The position numbers and the translations under genes were made by a program. This document shows positions 32,511 to 41,627 of a stretch of DNA of 64,000 nt, one piece after another (positions within the stretch are counted from its first letter, which is position 1; each line of letters begins with the position of its first letter). The stretch covers positions 62,001 through 126,000 of the forward strand of contig NZ_WASO01000011.1 of assembly GCF_009712605.1 (NCBI RefSeq), read 5' to 3'. Below the pieces are notes generated by a model, which was given only the letters and a program-made list of their open reading frames with translations, was not told the DNA's origin and did not search any database. Source of the DNA: Paludibacter sp. Its GTDB lineage: Bacteria; Bacteroidota; Bacteroidia; Bacteroidales; Paludibacteraceae.

Positions 32511-32580
32511 TCTGGACCAGAAATTTATCTCCCGATTCAAATTGTAAATCGCAAATTACTAAATTGTAAATAAAATAGTT

Positions 32581-33405
32581 ATGTCAACAACACGTCAATG
32601 GGAAACCATTAAAGAATACGAAGAAATTCTGTTCGAATATTTCGAAGGAATTGGAAAAATTACCATTAACCGTCCGCGTTACCGCAATGCGTTCACACCA
32701 ACCACAACCATGGAAATAAGTGATGCATTGCGCATTTGCCACGAAAATCAGGATATTTACGTTGTGGTGCTGACCGGAGCCGGCGATAAGGCATTTTGTG
32801 CTGGCGGCGACCAGAACGTGAAAGGAAAAGGCGGTTACATCGGTAAAGATGGCGTTCCACGCTTGCAGGTGCTGGAGGTGCAAAAGCAAATCCGTTCGCT
32901 CCCCAAACCGGTCATTGCCATGGTAAACGGCTATGCTATCGGTGGCGGACACGTGCTGCAGGTGGTATGCGACCTCTCCATCGCTTCCGACAACGCCATT
33001 TTCGGACAGACCGGTCCGCGCGTGGGAAGCTTTGATGCAGGCTTTGGCTCGTCCTATCTGGCTCGCATCGTTGGCCAAAAGAAAGCGCGTGAAATCTGGT
33101 TCCTTTGCCGCCAGTACAACGCTCAACAGGCGCTCGAAATGGGGCTCGTGAATACCGTCGTTCCATTCGACCAACTGGAAGACGAAATGGTGAAATGGGC
33201 GCACGAAATGATGCAGCACAGTCCAATGGCGATGCGCATGATCAAGATGGGACTCAACGCCGAACTCGACGGACAGGCAGGTATTCAGGAACTGGCCGGC
33301 AATGCCACCCTGCTCTACTACCTCACCGATGAAGCGCAGGAAGGCAAAACCGCATTCCTCGAAAAACGCAAACCCGATTTCAAGAAATTCCCGAAATTTC
33401 CCTGA
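32581..33405 (+). CDS. menB: 1,4-Dihydroxy-2-naphthoyl-CoA synthase
   Basis: A 274-residue crotonase-fold enzyme. [55 protein letters not shown] and [18 protein letters not shown] are MenB hallmarks, including the DAGFG loop with its active-site Asp, and the C-terminal [21 protein letters not shown]. It cyclises succinylbenzoyl-CoA. A strong terminator follows, so the men transcript ends here and menC-menE is transcribed separately. Confidence 0.97.
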   Translation: MSTTRQWETIKEYEEILFEYFEGIGKITINRPRYRNAFTPTTTMEISDALRICHENQDIYVVVLTGAGDKAFCAGGDQNVKGKGGYIGKDGVPRLQVLEVQKQIRSLPKPVIAMVNGYAIGGGHVLQVVCDLSIASDNAIFGQTGPRVGSFDAGFGSSYLARIVGQKKAREIWFLCRQYNAQQALEMGLVNTVVPFDQLEDEMVKWAHEMMQHSPMAMRMIKMGLNAELDGQAGIQELAGNATLLYYLTDEAQEGKTAFLEKRKPDFKKFPKFP

Positions 33406-33428
33406 TAATCAGCCAACTGAAAACCACG

Positions 33429-33461
33429 AAAGGGGGAACGACATCACATCGTTCCCCCTTT
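33429..33461 (+). terminator. Terminator after menB
   Basis: A perfect 13-base stem (AAAGGGGGAACGA / TCGTTCCCCCTTT) with a 7-base loop, ending in Ts, 23 bases after the menB stop. Confidence 0.9.
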
Positions 33462-33526
33462 CTGCTAACCAATGCAACTACACAAATTTGATTCCTGAAT
33501 GACGTGAGGATCCACCGGACGGTCTC

Positions 33527-33643
33527 TTATTCATCAAACATGGGCAAAATCCATTTGTGGGAGTTGCGTTTCTCAACTGATTTATATCCTTTTGCCGACA
33601 TCACGTCGCCGCCGGGATGGAAAAATATAATTATCTCTTTAGA
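33527..33643 (-). pseudogene. Possible C-terminal remnant of a lost gene
   Basis: A 38-codon minus-strand frame ending in TAA with protein-like composition (FFHPGGDVMSAKGYKSVEKR, then HKWILPMFDE) and no start codon; an in-frame stop lies just upstream. The parent family was not recognised. Chance cannot be excluded. Confidence 0.25.
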
Positions 33644-33744
33644 TTATTGATGATTGAATTATTAAGAGTTTTGCTCGTAGCATTGCTGAATTTTCGAACA
33701 AAGTTAGTACCATATTTTCTGTCGACGAGCACCTGAAAGAGGCT

Positions 33745-33886
33745 AAAATGACCTATTCAATTCATCATTCTATTGCTGGTTCATGATCCCGAATACCGTG
33801 GCTATAACTTCATCATTTTCTGATTTTTTATCGCAACGCAACAAAATAGTTAAACAGATAAAATGATGAATTCAATTCGTCATTTT
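33745..33886. repeat. Pair of 27-base palindromic sites
   Basis: AAAATGAtgAAT-TCA-ATTcgTCATTTT at 33860-33886 is a near-perfect palindrome. A degenerate copy is at 33745-33771, 115 bases upstream, and a third half-site (CTTCATCATTTT) lies between them. They may be operators. Confidence 0.5.
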
Positions 33887-34050
33887 GGGATTGTCATTCA
33901 TTGATACAAACACATTATATCATTGAATATCTAACAATTAAGATGCATTTATTCACTGTAAATATTTATGTTTCAGGAAAAGCAAGAAAGCAAATTGATT
34001 CAGTTGAGCTTCAGTTTGTATAGCCAATTTATTGACTAACAGAATTTAGC

Positions 34051-34058
34051 TATCTTTG
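34051..34058 (+). promoter_or_regulatory. -7 element of the hybrid kinase gene
   Basis: TATCTTTG with TTG at 34032-34034 (16-base spacing, slightly short). The leader would be about 80 bases. Confidence 0.45.
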
Positions 34059-34144
34059 CACGCTGAAATAAATCACATCAACCAGATAATCAAAAGAGAA
34101 TACAACCAGCTGTCAAAGATGGTTGTGTAAATAAAATTCGGGCT

Positions 34145-36322
34145 ATGAGAAAACTCCAACTACAAAAAATCACACCCTTTTCGTGGATCACCTTGTCGCT
34201 TTTGGCGCTAATTGTAGCCGCAACTGTTATTGCCATTGTAGTTCGCCAGCAACAAAAAAACAGGATCAACACTGCACTGAAAATTTTGCAGGACAGTAAC
34301 CAGCCGGTGAAACAGGTTGAAGCTACTCTTGAAATACTCTATCAGTCTGAAAATAAATTCAGAGAATATACTCTTACATACGATAAAGCCCACCTTGAAA
34401 ACTACAGAAAAAGTATCGTTGACCTGAAAGCACATATTGATACCCTTCAGCAAATGTCTTTACAGCTTGATAACGATGAAAGCAAAGACCGGGTTCAGCA
34501 GACTCTCTTATCGCGCAATAAAGAAGCCGGAAAATATCTACGGCTCAACAGACTGACTGATTCTTTAATGGTTGTTTTGTCTGTATTCGATTCTGTACCT
34601 CTCAAAAACGCCAACGACAAAATTGCTCTCCGGTCATTTACAATCGAAGACAGTAACATCAATATCGATACTATTGGGATGTCGAATACGACAAAGACCA
34701 AGAAGAAAGGGCTGTTCGGAAAAATCAAGTCGTTTCTTGTAGGGGAAAAAGAAACGCAACAGGTGACAAAAACCAAAATGGTGGTCAAAACCAATAAAAC
34801 CACTAAGACTGACACCGTCGCATCCCCGACAAACAGCATACGTCAATTGGCCAACTTGCTTATAGACAGAGGAAATACGTTCTATCAAAAGCAAATGAAA
34901 ACCATGCTCCGCAAGCGCATGGAGCAACGTGCAAGCGAATTGAAACTTGTACAAATGAATAATTCGCTGATGAACGAGATTAAAGGAATGTTGGATGACA
35001 TGCAACTCACTTTCCAGAACAAAGATTATCATGTCCGCGGCAAATCGACCACTACAATCTACCAATCATCTTCCGTACTGCATACTGTTTTATTGATTAC
35101 TATTATCGGAATTTTCCTGCTGGCACTGGCTGTTGTTTATATGCTAAGAAGAAAATCCATTGATAATGAAATTATTAAAGCATCGGAAAAGAAAGCTGTT
35201 GAAGAAGCATCGGAAAAGAGTAAGTTTCTGGCCTATATGAGTCATGAGTTCCGCTGTCCGGTGTCGCTGGTATTGGGATATACCGAACAACTGGAACAAA
35301 CCGGCTTGTCTGCCGAGCAGGCGAAATATTTGTCCAATCTGAAATCGTCTTCCGAAATCCTTTTATCAACTGTAAACGATATTCTCGACCTGTCGACTTT
35401 GCGCGCCGGACAAATGGTTTTGCTCTCGGAACCGTTTAGCCCTGAAGAAGCTTTGAATAAAGCGATTGCAACATTCCAGCAACAGGCAAAAGAGAAAAAT
35501 CTTCAGCTCAAATACAACCGGACAGATAATGCCGCACTGGTAGTCGGCGACGAGATTCGTCTGCGTCAGATCATTAACAACCTGTTGAGCAACGCAATCA
35601 AGTACACCAAACAGGGTTCCGTTTCTGTTTCTTCAGCACTTGTGCCGACCAATGGAAAAATGACTCTTGAACTGAAGATTGCCGATACCGGTATAGGCAT
35701 TCCGGCAGATAAACTGGGACAAGTTTTCGATGAATACCAAAGAGTGCACGATTCCTCTTCGTCAAACTGGATTATCGGCACCGGCTTGGGATTATCGGTT
35801 ACCCGCCAGCTGGTTGAAAGAATGGGAGGAACAATAACGGTGAAAAGTGAATTGAACAAAGGATCTGAATTCACGGTAAAAATACCTTTCCAACCCTACT
35901 TGGGCACACTCAAAGCGAAGCAGACCGCCGACACAAAAACCGCTGTACTGCCGGACAACCTGAAAATTCTGGTAGCAGACGACAATTATCTCAATATCTC
36001 TTTACTAAAGTCTGTTTTCGAAAGAACCAATGCCGTTGTTGACGTTGCGGAAAACGGTCAGATTGCATTCGACAAACTCTGCTCCCAAAAGTATGATATT
36101 CTGCTCAGCGACTTGTATATGCCTGTTATGAATGGAATTGAGCTGGCAAAAAGAATCCGTGCACATCAAAATGCAACAGTCAAAAACATTCCGATGATTG
36201 TTCTGTCGGGAAATATTTCTCCTGAAATAACGAAAGAAATAATGGAAGCCGGCATCAACGGATATCTGCTAAAACCGTATCAGCAGAATGATTTGTTTAG
36301 CCTGATTGTGAAGCAATTCTGA
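34145..36322 (+). CDS. Hybrid sensor histidine kinase with C-terminal receiver
   Basis: A 725-residue membrane sensor. TM1 is at about 14-34, a charged periplasmic or coiled region at 35-300, and TM2 at about 312-335 (LLITIIGIFLLALAVVYML). HisKA follows with phospho-acceptor His367 in YMSHEFRCPVS, then HATPase_c with NNLLSNAIKY (N box), ADTGIGIP (G1) and GTGLGLSVTRQLVE (G2). The C-terminal receiver has its phospho-accepting Asp656 in LLSDLYMPVMNG. There is no DNA-binding output, so signal must pass to another protein. The periplasmic part has no recognisable ligand domain. It converges on the LytTR regulator, only 3 bases apart at the stop codons. Confidence 0.93.
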   Translation: MRKLQLQKITPFSWITLSLLALIVAATVIAIVVRQQQKNRINTALKILQDSNQPVKQVEATLEILYQSENKFREYTLTYDKAHLENYRKSIVDLKAHIDTLQQMSLQLDNDESKDRVQQTLLSRNKEAGKYLRLNRLTDSLMVVLSVFDSVPLKNANDKIALRSFTIEDSNINIDTIGMSNTTKTKKKGLFGKIKSFLVGEKETQQVTKTKMVVKTNKTTKTDTVASPTNSIRQLANLLIDRGNTFYQKQMKTMLRKRMEQRASELKLVQMNNSLMNEIKGMLDDMQLTFQNKDYHVRGKSTTTIYQSSSVLHTVLLITIIGIFLLALAVVYMLRRKSIDNEIIKASEKKAVEEASEKSKFLAYMSHEFRCPVSLVLGYTEQLEQTGLSAEQAKYLSNLKSSSEILLSTVNDILDLSTLRAGQMVLLSEPFSPEEALNKAIATFQQQAKEKNLQLKYNRTDNAALVVGDEIRLRQIINNLLSNAIKYTKQGSVSVSSALVPTNGKMTLELKIADTGIGIPADKLGQVFDEYQRVHDSSSSNWIIGTGLGLSVTRQLVERMGGTITVKSELNKGSEFTVKIPFQPYLGTLKAKQTADTKTAVLPDNLKILVADDNYLNISLLKSVFERTNAVVDVAENGQIAFDKLCSQKYDILLSDLYMPVMNGIELAKRIRAHQNATVKNIPMIVLSGNISPEITKEIMEAGINGYLLKPYQQNDLFSLIVKQF

Positions 36323-36325
36323 TAA

Positions 36326-37075
36326 TTACTTCTTCCGGTTGTCTTCGTTAAGCGAAGAATCAATAGCAGACATTACGGCTTGTTTGTATGAAATGCCTAT
36401 TGGGAGGCGCTTCTCAAGGACAAGAACATCGTTGTTTGTATAGGAAGAAATGTATTTTTTGTTGACTATAAATGATTTATGAATTTGTAGAAAGATAGAA
36501 GCAGGGAGAGTTTCCATCATTTTACGGGTACTGGAAGTCGCCATCAACGAATGTCCTTCAAGGATTACCTTAACATAGTTTCCATAGCTCTGTAAATAAA
36601 CAATTTGCGTCGGATTAACCCATTCGGATGACATCCCCATTTTTATTTCAACATCTTCGAAATCTTCAGGTTCACTCATTTGAGTCTTCAGATTAAGCAG
36701 GTCGGCTCTCTCAATAACACGTTCCACGGCTCTGTTGAACTGCTGCCGCGTAATCGGCTTCACTAAATAGTCAACCACATTGTATTCGAAGCTATTCAGG
36801 GCATATTGCGAAAAAGCAGTTGTAAATACAACCATCGGTTGGTATTTCAGCGTATTAAGCATATCAAATCCTGTAAGCCCGGGCAAGTTAATGTCCAGAA
36901 ACAAAACATCAACCGGATGCTGCTCCAGAAGCTGAAAAGCCTCGGTAGCATCAAAGGCACACCCGACCAATTCAAGTTGGTCAACCTGACTGATGTATGA
37001 ACTAAGAACCCATTGAGCAGGTTGTTCATCTTCCACAATCACACACTTAAGTTTACGACTGCTCATTTCCATCAT
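36326..37075 (-). CDS. LytTR-family response regulator
   Basis: A 249-residue regulator. The receiver is at about 8-125, with the acidic pocket in VIVEDEQPA and the phospho-acceptor Asp in VDVLFLDINLPGLTGFDML; YLVKPITRQQF carries the conserved Lys. The LytTR DNA-binding domain is at about 150-245 (VYLQSYGNYVKVIL, TRKMMETLPASIFLQIHKSFIVNKKYI). It follows the sensor gene by 6 bases, forming a LytS/LytR-type pair. Several Met codons near the start (residues 1, 2, 4) leave the exact start open by a few residues. Confidence 0.93.
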   Translation of the reverse strand: MMEMSSRKLKCVIVEDEQPAQWVLSSYISQVDQLELVGCAFDATEAFQLLEQHPVDVLFLDINLPGLTGFDMLNTLKYQPMVVFTTAFSQYALNSFEYNVVDYLVKPITRQQFNRAVERVIERADLLNLKTQMSEPEDFEDVEIKMGMSSEWVNPTQIVYLQSYGNYVKVILEGHSLMATSSTRKMMETLPASIFLQIHKSFIVNKKYISSYTNNDVLVLEKRLPIGISYKQAVMSAIDSSLNEDNRKK

Positions 37076-37081
37076 TATTGC

Positions 37082-38110
37082 CTATAATTTAATTTCCATT
37101 CTTGTCGTTTGCACATGATCCCTTTCTTCAAATTTCAACAAATTTTTCCCCGGAAAGAGAGCGTTCAAACGCTTATTTATTAACTGAAAACATTCATTTT
37201 CAACTTTTTTCGCATCCATATCAGGCGATATGGTGTTCTTTATCAACAAAGAGATTTTAGCCTTGTTTGCTACAATTGTCACATCAACAGACGGTTTAAG
37301 ATGATGATTCTTACTCCTTTTTATAGCAGCCTCTACCAAAGGATAAAGAAGCAGTGAAGGTATTTTTGCAGAAGCATCGGCAATATCCTGAGTAAATACA
37401 ATATTGCATCGAGCTCCCAACCTCAGTTTCTCAATATCGAGAAAGCTCTGTATCATCGACACCTCTTCCTGTATTTCAATTGTTTCCCGTTTGGAAATAT
37501 TCTCTCGGAAACGAAGAAGTTCCGACAGTTTGTATGTATAATCGAGCGATATTTCTCTGTCCACCATGATCGTAGCAGCCAAATTGTTTAGCGTATTGAA
37601 CAGAAAATGCGGATTCATTTGCATTTTTAGCAAGTCAAGTTCTTGTTGCTTAAAAGCCAACTCGTTGATTATCTTTTGATTATTTTTTTTCAAAGCACTG
37701 ATCGTTATATACGAAAACAACCAGCCTCCACTCAGAAAACATAGAACTACCAAATAGCTCCACTTGTTTTCCCAGGCTTTTTCCGATCCAACAAAAGCAG
37801 CACTGATTCTCATCGTTACCGCAGTGGTGATACCTATCAGAATAACAAACAATATGGCGATTATCAGCAATTTATAGTTATTGGAAGTCAATTTCTTATA
37901 AATGACACATAGCCCATAATTAAGCGCTGCCACCAATGCAATCCATAACCCTGCCGCAATATAGTTTTTCCACGTAACCTCCCCACACAACATATTAACA
38001 ATCAATAATATGTACATTAAAAATGTCACTATAATACCCGAATGCAGGGAAATGTTGTTGTTTCTCACCTTGTGCAATTTATTTTGTTGAGTTACGTGTT
38101 CTCCTAGCAA
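37082..38110 (-). CDS. LytS-type sensor histidine kinase with degenerate ATPase domain
   Basis: About 342 residues. Four or so hydrophobic segments at 25-150 are followed by a His_kinase domain with the phospho-acceptor His in LLKMQMNPHFLFNTLNNLAA. The ATP-binding half is unusual: the N box, normally PLVENAIKHG, reads PLVEAAIKRSKN, and the DNGxG box is not recognisable (ISLLIKNTISPDMD). The start is uncertain: the upstream-most start is a TTG at 38110 that lies inside a TATTTTTG element, so an internal TTG or GTG 11-14 codons later may be used. It is paired with the LytTR regulator 6 bases downstream. Confidence 0.85.
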   Translation of the reverse strand: MLGEHVTQQNKLHKVRNNNISLHSGIIVTFLMYILLIVNMLCGEVTWKNYIAAGLWIALVAALNYGLCVIYKKLTSNNYKLLIIAILFVILIGITTAVTMRISAAFVGSEKAWENKWSYLVVLCFLSGGWLFSYITISALKKNNQKIINELAFKQQELDLLKMQMNPHFLFNTLNNLAATIMVDREISLDYTYKLSELLRFRENISKRETIEIQEEVSMIQSFLDIEKLRLGARCNIVFTQDIADASAKIPSLLLYPLVEAAIKRSKNHHLKPSVDVTIVANKAKISLLIKNTISPDMDAKKVENECFQLINKRLNALFPGKNLLKFEERDHVQTTRMEIKL

Positions 38111-38189
38111 AAATACTAAAATTCTTTGATACCATCTTTTAAGAGGAATAACGACTTGTGGTTAAACTCCATCTTAGTTCCAAAATCAG

Positions 38190-38197
38190 TAACTTTG
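38190..38197 (+). promoter_or_regulatory. -7 element of menC-menE
   Basis: TAACTTTG, 26 bases before the ATG at 38224. In-frame upstream starts would lie before it and are therefore unlikely. Confidence 0.5.
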
Positions 38198-38223
38198 CAA
38201 GCTTACATACAAAACCGAACAAT

Positions 38224-40353
38224 ATGGCACTTGCTTACCGCATACTTCCCTACACATTGCATTTCAAACAACCGGCGGGCACTTCGCGCGGCGTTTACCG
38301 CACCCGGCAGTCGTGGTACGTGCAGTTGTGGCACACCGAACAACCGCTCCGCATCGGCATTGGCGAGTGTGCCCCCCTACCCGATCTGAGTTGCGACGCT
38401 CTGCCCGGTTACGCAGAAATTTTAGACCGGTTTTGCCAAGAGCTCATTGTCAACGGAAAACTGGATTACATCGCTTTACGCCCCTATCCCTCGATGTTGT
38501 TTGGACTGGAGACGGCACTCCGTCACCTCGAAACCGGATCTTTCTGGCTCTGGGATACCCCGTTTTCGCGAGTTGAAAAAGGCATCACCATCAACGGCCT
38601 TATCTGGATGGGTGATAAGGATAAAATGTTCAGTCAAATAGAACAAAAAATGGAGAAAGGGTTCCGCTGTATCAAACTGAAAATCGGTGCCATCGATTTT
38701 GAAGAAGAACTAGCGCTGATCCGCCATATCCGCAGCCACTTCTCGCCCGACCAGATCGAAATCCGCGTGGATGCCAACGGCGCTTTTTCGCCCGACAATG
38801 CACTGGAAAAACTGCACCGGCTAGCCGAATTGCAACTTCACTCCATCGAACAACCCATCCGGCAGGGACAATGGGAAACGATGGCAAAACTGGTAAAAGA
38901 GACTCCTCTTCCCATCGCTTTGGACGAAGAACTGATTGGCATCAACAATCCGGCAGAGAAACAACGCTTGCTGGATACCATTCATCCTCAATATATTATT
39001 CTGAAACCATCGCTTCACGGCGGGATTCAGGGTTGCACCGAATGGATTGCCGAAGCCGAAAAACGTTCCATCGGCTGGTGGATCACCTCGGCGCTGGAGT
39101 CGAATATCGGCCTGAATGCCATTGCGCAATGGTGCGCCACTCTCAATCCTTCTCTGCCGCAAGGATTGGGCACCGGGGCTCTTTTTACCGACAACATCGA
39201 CATGCCGCTGGAAGTAATAGGAGACCAACTCTGGAATAAACAGGCTGAAACGGAAGAAAACGCACCCTACTGTCTCGATAGAAACCACCAATCGATAACC
39301 CTCAACGGCATTCCCTATTCCAAAGAACTGGCATTGATTCTGGCAGATACCAAGCTGACCGAACCGGAAACACCCGAATGGGAACGCGAACTGTTCGCCT
39401 TTTTACAAGCATGGTGGAACGATTCCCCCACCCTTACGGTTCACACCTCCGGCTCGACCGGAACACCCAAAAACATTGTGGTGGAAAAAGAACGGATGAT
39501 GCAAAGTGCCATCACCACCTGCACCGCTTTGGGATTGCAACACGGGGATAAAGCGCTGCTATGCCTGCCGGTACGCTACATCGCGGGCAAAATGATGGTA
39601 GTACGCTCACTCGTTGCCGGACTCGATCTCTACACGGTTGCACCGAATGGCCACCCGTTAGCAACTATTCCGAACGATCTGATATTTGACTTTGCCGCCA
39701 TGGTTCCACTGCAGGTATTCAATTCCTTGTTGAACGATAAAACAGCATTAGGAACCATCAAAAACGGCATTATTGGAGGTGCCGCCATTGATCCGGAAAT
39801 GGAAATGAAAGTTGCCGAACTGCCCAATGCCTGGTACTCCACCTACGGCATGACCGAAACGCTGTCGCACATCGCACTGCGCCGCCTCAACGGCACAACA
39901 CGGTCGGAAACTTATCGCCCGGTCAATAACGTCAACATCTCCCTTTCCGAAGACGAAACGCTGACAATCGATGCTCCCCGGATCTGTCCCGAAAAAATCG
40001 TTACCAACGATATTGCCCGCCTCTTGCCCGATGGCAGTTTTGAAATTCTGGGCCGCAAAGACAACGTAATCAACAGCGGGGGCATCAAACTACAAACCGA
40101 ACAGATTGAACGAAAACTCGCTCAAATTCTTGATGTCCCGTTTTGCATTACCTCCGCTCCCGATCCGAAGTTGGGCGAAAAATTGGTATTACTAATCGAA
40201 TCGAAAGAGATTTCGAAACAAGATTTACTAAATAAAATATCTTGTCATTTAGGTGTTTATGAAACTCCGAAACACATTATTGCGGTAGATAAAATACCAA
40301 TGACCCCCAACGGAAAAATAGACCGGAAAGCTGCAAAAGATATGGTTGAGTGA
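38224..40353 (+). CDS. menC/menE: MenC-MenE fusion: o-succinylbenzoate synthase plus o-succinylbenzoate--CoA ligase
   Basis: A 709-residue single chain. Residues 1-340 are MenC of the enolase superfamily, with catalytic lysine in CIKLKIGA, metal ligands in EIRVDANGA, SIEQP and ALDEEL, and the second lysine in ILKPSLHGG. Residues about 375-709 are MenE, an acyl-CoA ligase, with P-loop VHTSGSTGTPKN, YSTYGMTETLSHIA, DIARLLPDGSFEILGRKDNVI and the C-terminal lysine in TPNGKIDRKA. The MenE part is short compared with stand-alone enzymes, as in other Bacteroidetes. No frame break or stop separates the halves. It carries out two successive steps of the pathway. Confidence 0.93.
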   Translation: MALAYRILPYTLHFKQPAGTSRGVYRTRQSWYVQLWHTEQPLRIGIGECAPLPDLSCDALPGYAEILDRFCQELIVNGKLDYIALRPYPSMLFGLETALRHLETGSFWLWDTPFSRVEKGITINGLIWMGDKDKMFSQIEQKMEKGFRCIKLKIGAIDFEEELALIRHIRSHFSPDQIEIRVDANGAFSPDNALEKLHRLAELQLHSIEQPIRQGQWETMAKLVKETPLPIALDEELIGINNPAEKQRLLDTIHPQYIILKPSLHGGIQGCTEWIAEAEKRSIGWWITSALESNIGLNAIAQWCATLNPSLPQGLGTGALFTDNIDMPLEVIGDQLWNKQAETEENAPYCLDRNHQSITLNGIPYSKELALILADTKLTEPETPEWERELFAFLQAWWNDSPTLTVHTSGSTGTPKNIVVEKERMMQSAITTCTALGLQHGDKALLCLPVRYIAGKMMVVRSLVAGLDLYTVAPNGHPLATIPNDLIFDFAAMVPLQVFNSLLNDKTALGTIKNGIIGGAAIDPEMEMKVAELPNAWYSTYGMTETLSHIALRRLNGTTRSETYRPVNNVNISLSEDETLTIDAPRICPEKIVTNDIARLLPDGSFEILGRKDNVINSGGIKLQTEQIERKLAQILDVPFCITSAPDPKLGEKLVLLIESKEISKQDLLNKISCHLGVYETPKHIIAVDKIPMTPNGKIDRKAAKDMVE

Positions 40354-40400
40354 GAAGAAAAAAGTGATTCGAAAGTCAATTCTGCTCTCAAAATGTATGA

Positions 40401-40460
40401 TTTTGGTGATTACGATATAAAATTATTATAATATTTGGTGATTACAATCACTAAATTCAC
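40401..40460 (+). repeat. Left 60-base flanking repeat of the DUF4143 ATPase
   Basis: Matches 41628-41687 at 55 of 60 positions in the same orientation. It contains two GGTGATTAC units, and the right one extends to an inverted repeat (TTTGGTGAT, 4 bases, ATCACTAAA). It abuts the -7 element of the ATPase gene. Confidence 0.85.
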
Positions 40461-40468
40461 TATATTTG
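40461..40468 (+). promoter_or_regulatory. -7 element of the second DUF4143 ATPase
   Basis: TATATTTG begins directly after the 60-base repeat, which occupies the -33 region. A protein bound to the repeat would block or activate this promoter. Confidence 0.5.
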
Positions 40469-40488
40469 CGATTTAATATCATCCTATT

Positions 40489-41619
40489 ATGATACAGCGA
40501 AAACTTTCCGAAGTAATAAGCAGCCGACTTTTTTCGGGCAAAGCCATTTTGCTCATCGGAGCCAGACAGGTAGGTAAAACTACTCTTTTAAAGCAACTTA
40601 TATCTAATCAGGATAATGCATTGTGGTTCAATGCTGATGAGTTCTCGGTCAGAAATTTATTTGAAAACGTTTCGGTCGAACGTTTCCGCACGCTGTTTGG
40701 CGATGCAAAAATTGTAATTATCGATGAAGCACAACGCATCGAAAATATTGGAATTAAGCTCAAACTCATTACCGACGAGCTCCCTGATATACAACTCATT
40801 GCTACAGGAAGTTCTGCTTTCGAGCTGTCGAACAAGATTAACGAACCACTCACCGGCCGCAAATGGGAATACGAACTCTATCCTCTCTCTTTTAGCGAAA
40901 TGGTAGCGCATCATGGCTATTTCGAAGAATACAAGCACTTGCCTGTCAGGCTAATTTACGGATATTACCCTGACGTAGTAAACAACCCCGGAAGCGAAAA
41001 TCAAATCCTGCATCAGCTTACCGAAAGCTACCTGTACAAAGATATTCTGGAATGGGAACGGATTAAAAAGCCTGATAAATTGCTGAAACTGTTGCAGGCT
41101 CTGGCTTTTCAGGTTGGTAGCCAGGTCTCATTTAATGAACTGAGCAATTTGGTTGAAATTGACAAAATTACCGTCGAAAAATATATCATCCTGTTGGAAC
41201 AATCCAAGGTCATTTTCCGTTTGTCGTCATTAAGCCGGAATCTTAGAAATGAGCTGAAAATGAGCCGAAAAATATATTTTTATGACAATGGAATTCGTAA
41301 TGCTTTGATTTCTAACTTTTCTGACATGGAAATGCGGACAGATAAGGGAGCTTTATGGGAAAATTTCATGATTAGCGAACGAATTAAATTACTACAATAC
41401 AACGAAATATGGGCAAATAAATGGTTTTGGAGAACAAGCGCCCAACAGGAGGTAGACTATATTGAGGAAGCTGATGGTAAAATGACCGCTTATGAATTCA
41501 AATGGAACCCGGCTAAAAAAGCAAGAATTACCAAAGTGTTTTCAAATGCCTATCCGACAGCAGACCTGAAAGTGATTAACAGGGATAATTTTGACCAGTT
41601 TTTGCTCCTAAAACCATAA
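40489..41619 (+). CDS. AAA_14/DUF4143 ATPase, second copy
   Basis: A 376-residue ATPase with Walker A GARQVGKT at 24-31, Walker B in IVIIDEAQRI near 82, sensor-like IATGSSAFELS near 105, LYPLSFSEM and YGYYPDVVN, and a C-terminal DUF4143 half. The nuclease-like tail reads SAQQEVDYIEE, then TAYEFKWNP. It is clearly homologous to but diverged from the ATPase at 13676, so this is not a recent duplication. The gene is bracketed by 60-base direct repeats at 40401-40460 and 41628-41687 and has no partner, as if it were a one-gene cassette between menC-menE and the NupG-like transporter. Confidence 0.92.
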   Translation: MIQRKLSEVISSRLFSGKAILLIGARQVGKTTLLKQLISNQDNALWFNADEFSVRNLFENVSVERFRTLFGDAKIVIIDEAQRIENIGIKLKLITDELPDIQLIATGSSAFELSNKINEPLTGRKWEYELYPLSFSEMVAHHGYFEEYKHLPVRLIYGYYPDVVNNPGSENQILHQLTESYLYKDILEWERIKKPDKLLKLLQALAFQVGSQVSFNELSNLVEIDKITVEKYIILLEQSKVIFRLSSLSRNLRNELKMSRKIYFYDNGIRNALISNFSDMEMRTDKGALWENFMISERIKLLQYNEIWANKWFWRTSAQQEVDYIEEADGKMTAYEFKWNPAKKARITKVFSNAYPTADLKVINRDNFDQFLLLKP

Positions 41620-41627
41620 AATCCAAC

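Larger units (their letters stand above)
33462..34144. other. Long intergenic region before the hybrid kinase
   Basis: 683 bases without an intact gene. It contains a short coding-like remnant on the minus strand (33527-33643), two related 27-base palindromic sites (33745-33771 and 33860-33886) and the kinase promoter. The rest is AT-rich and unremarkable. Confidence 0.6.
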
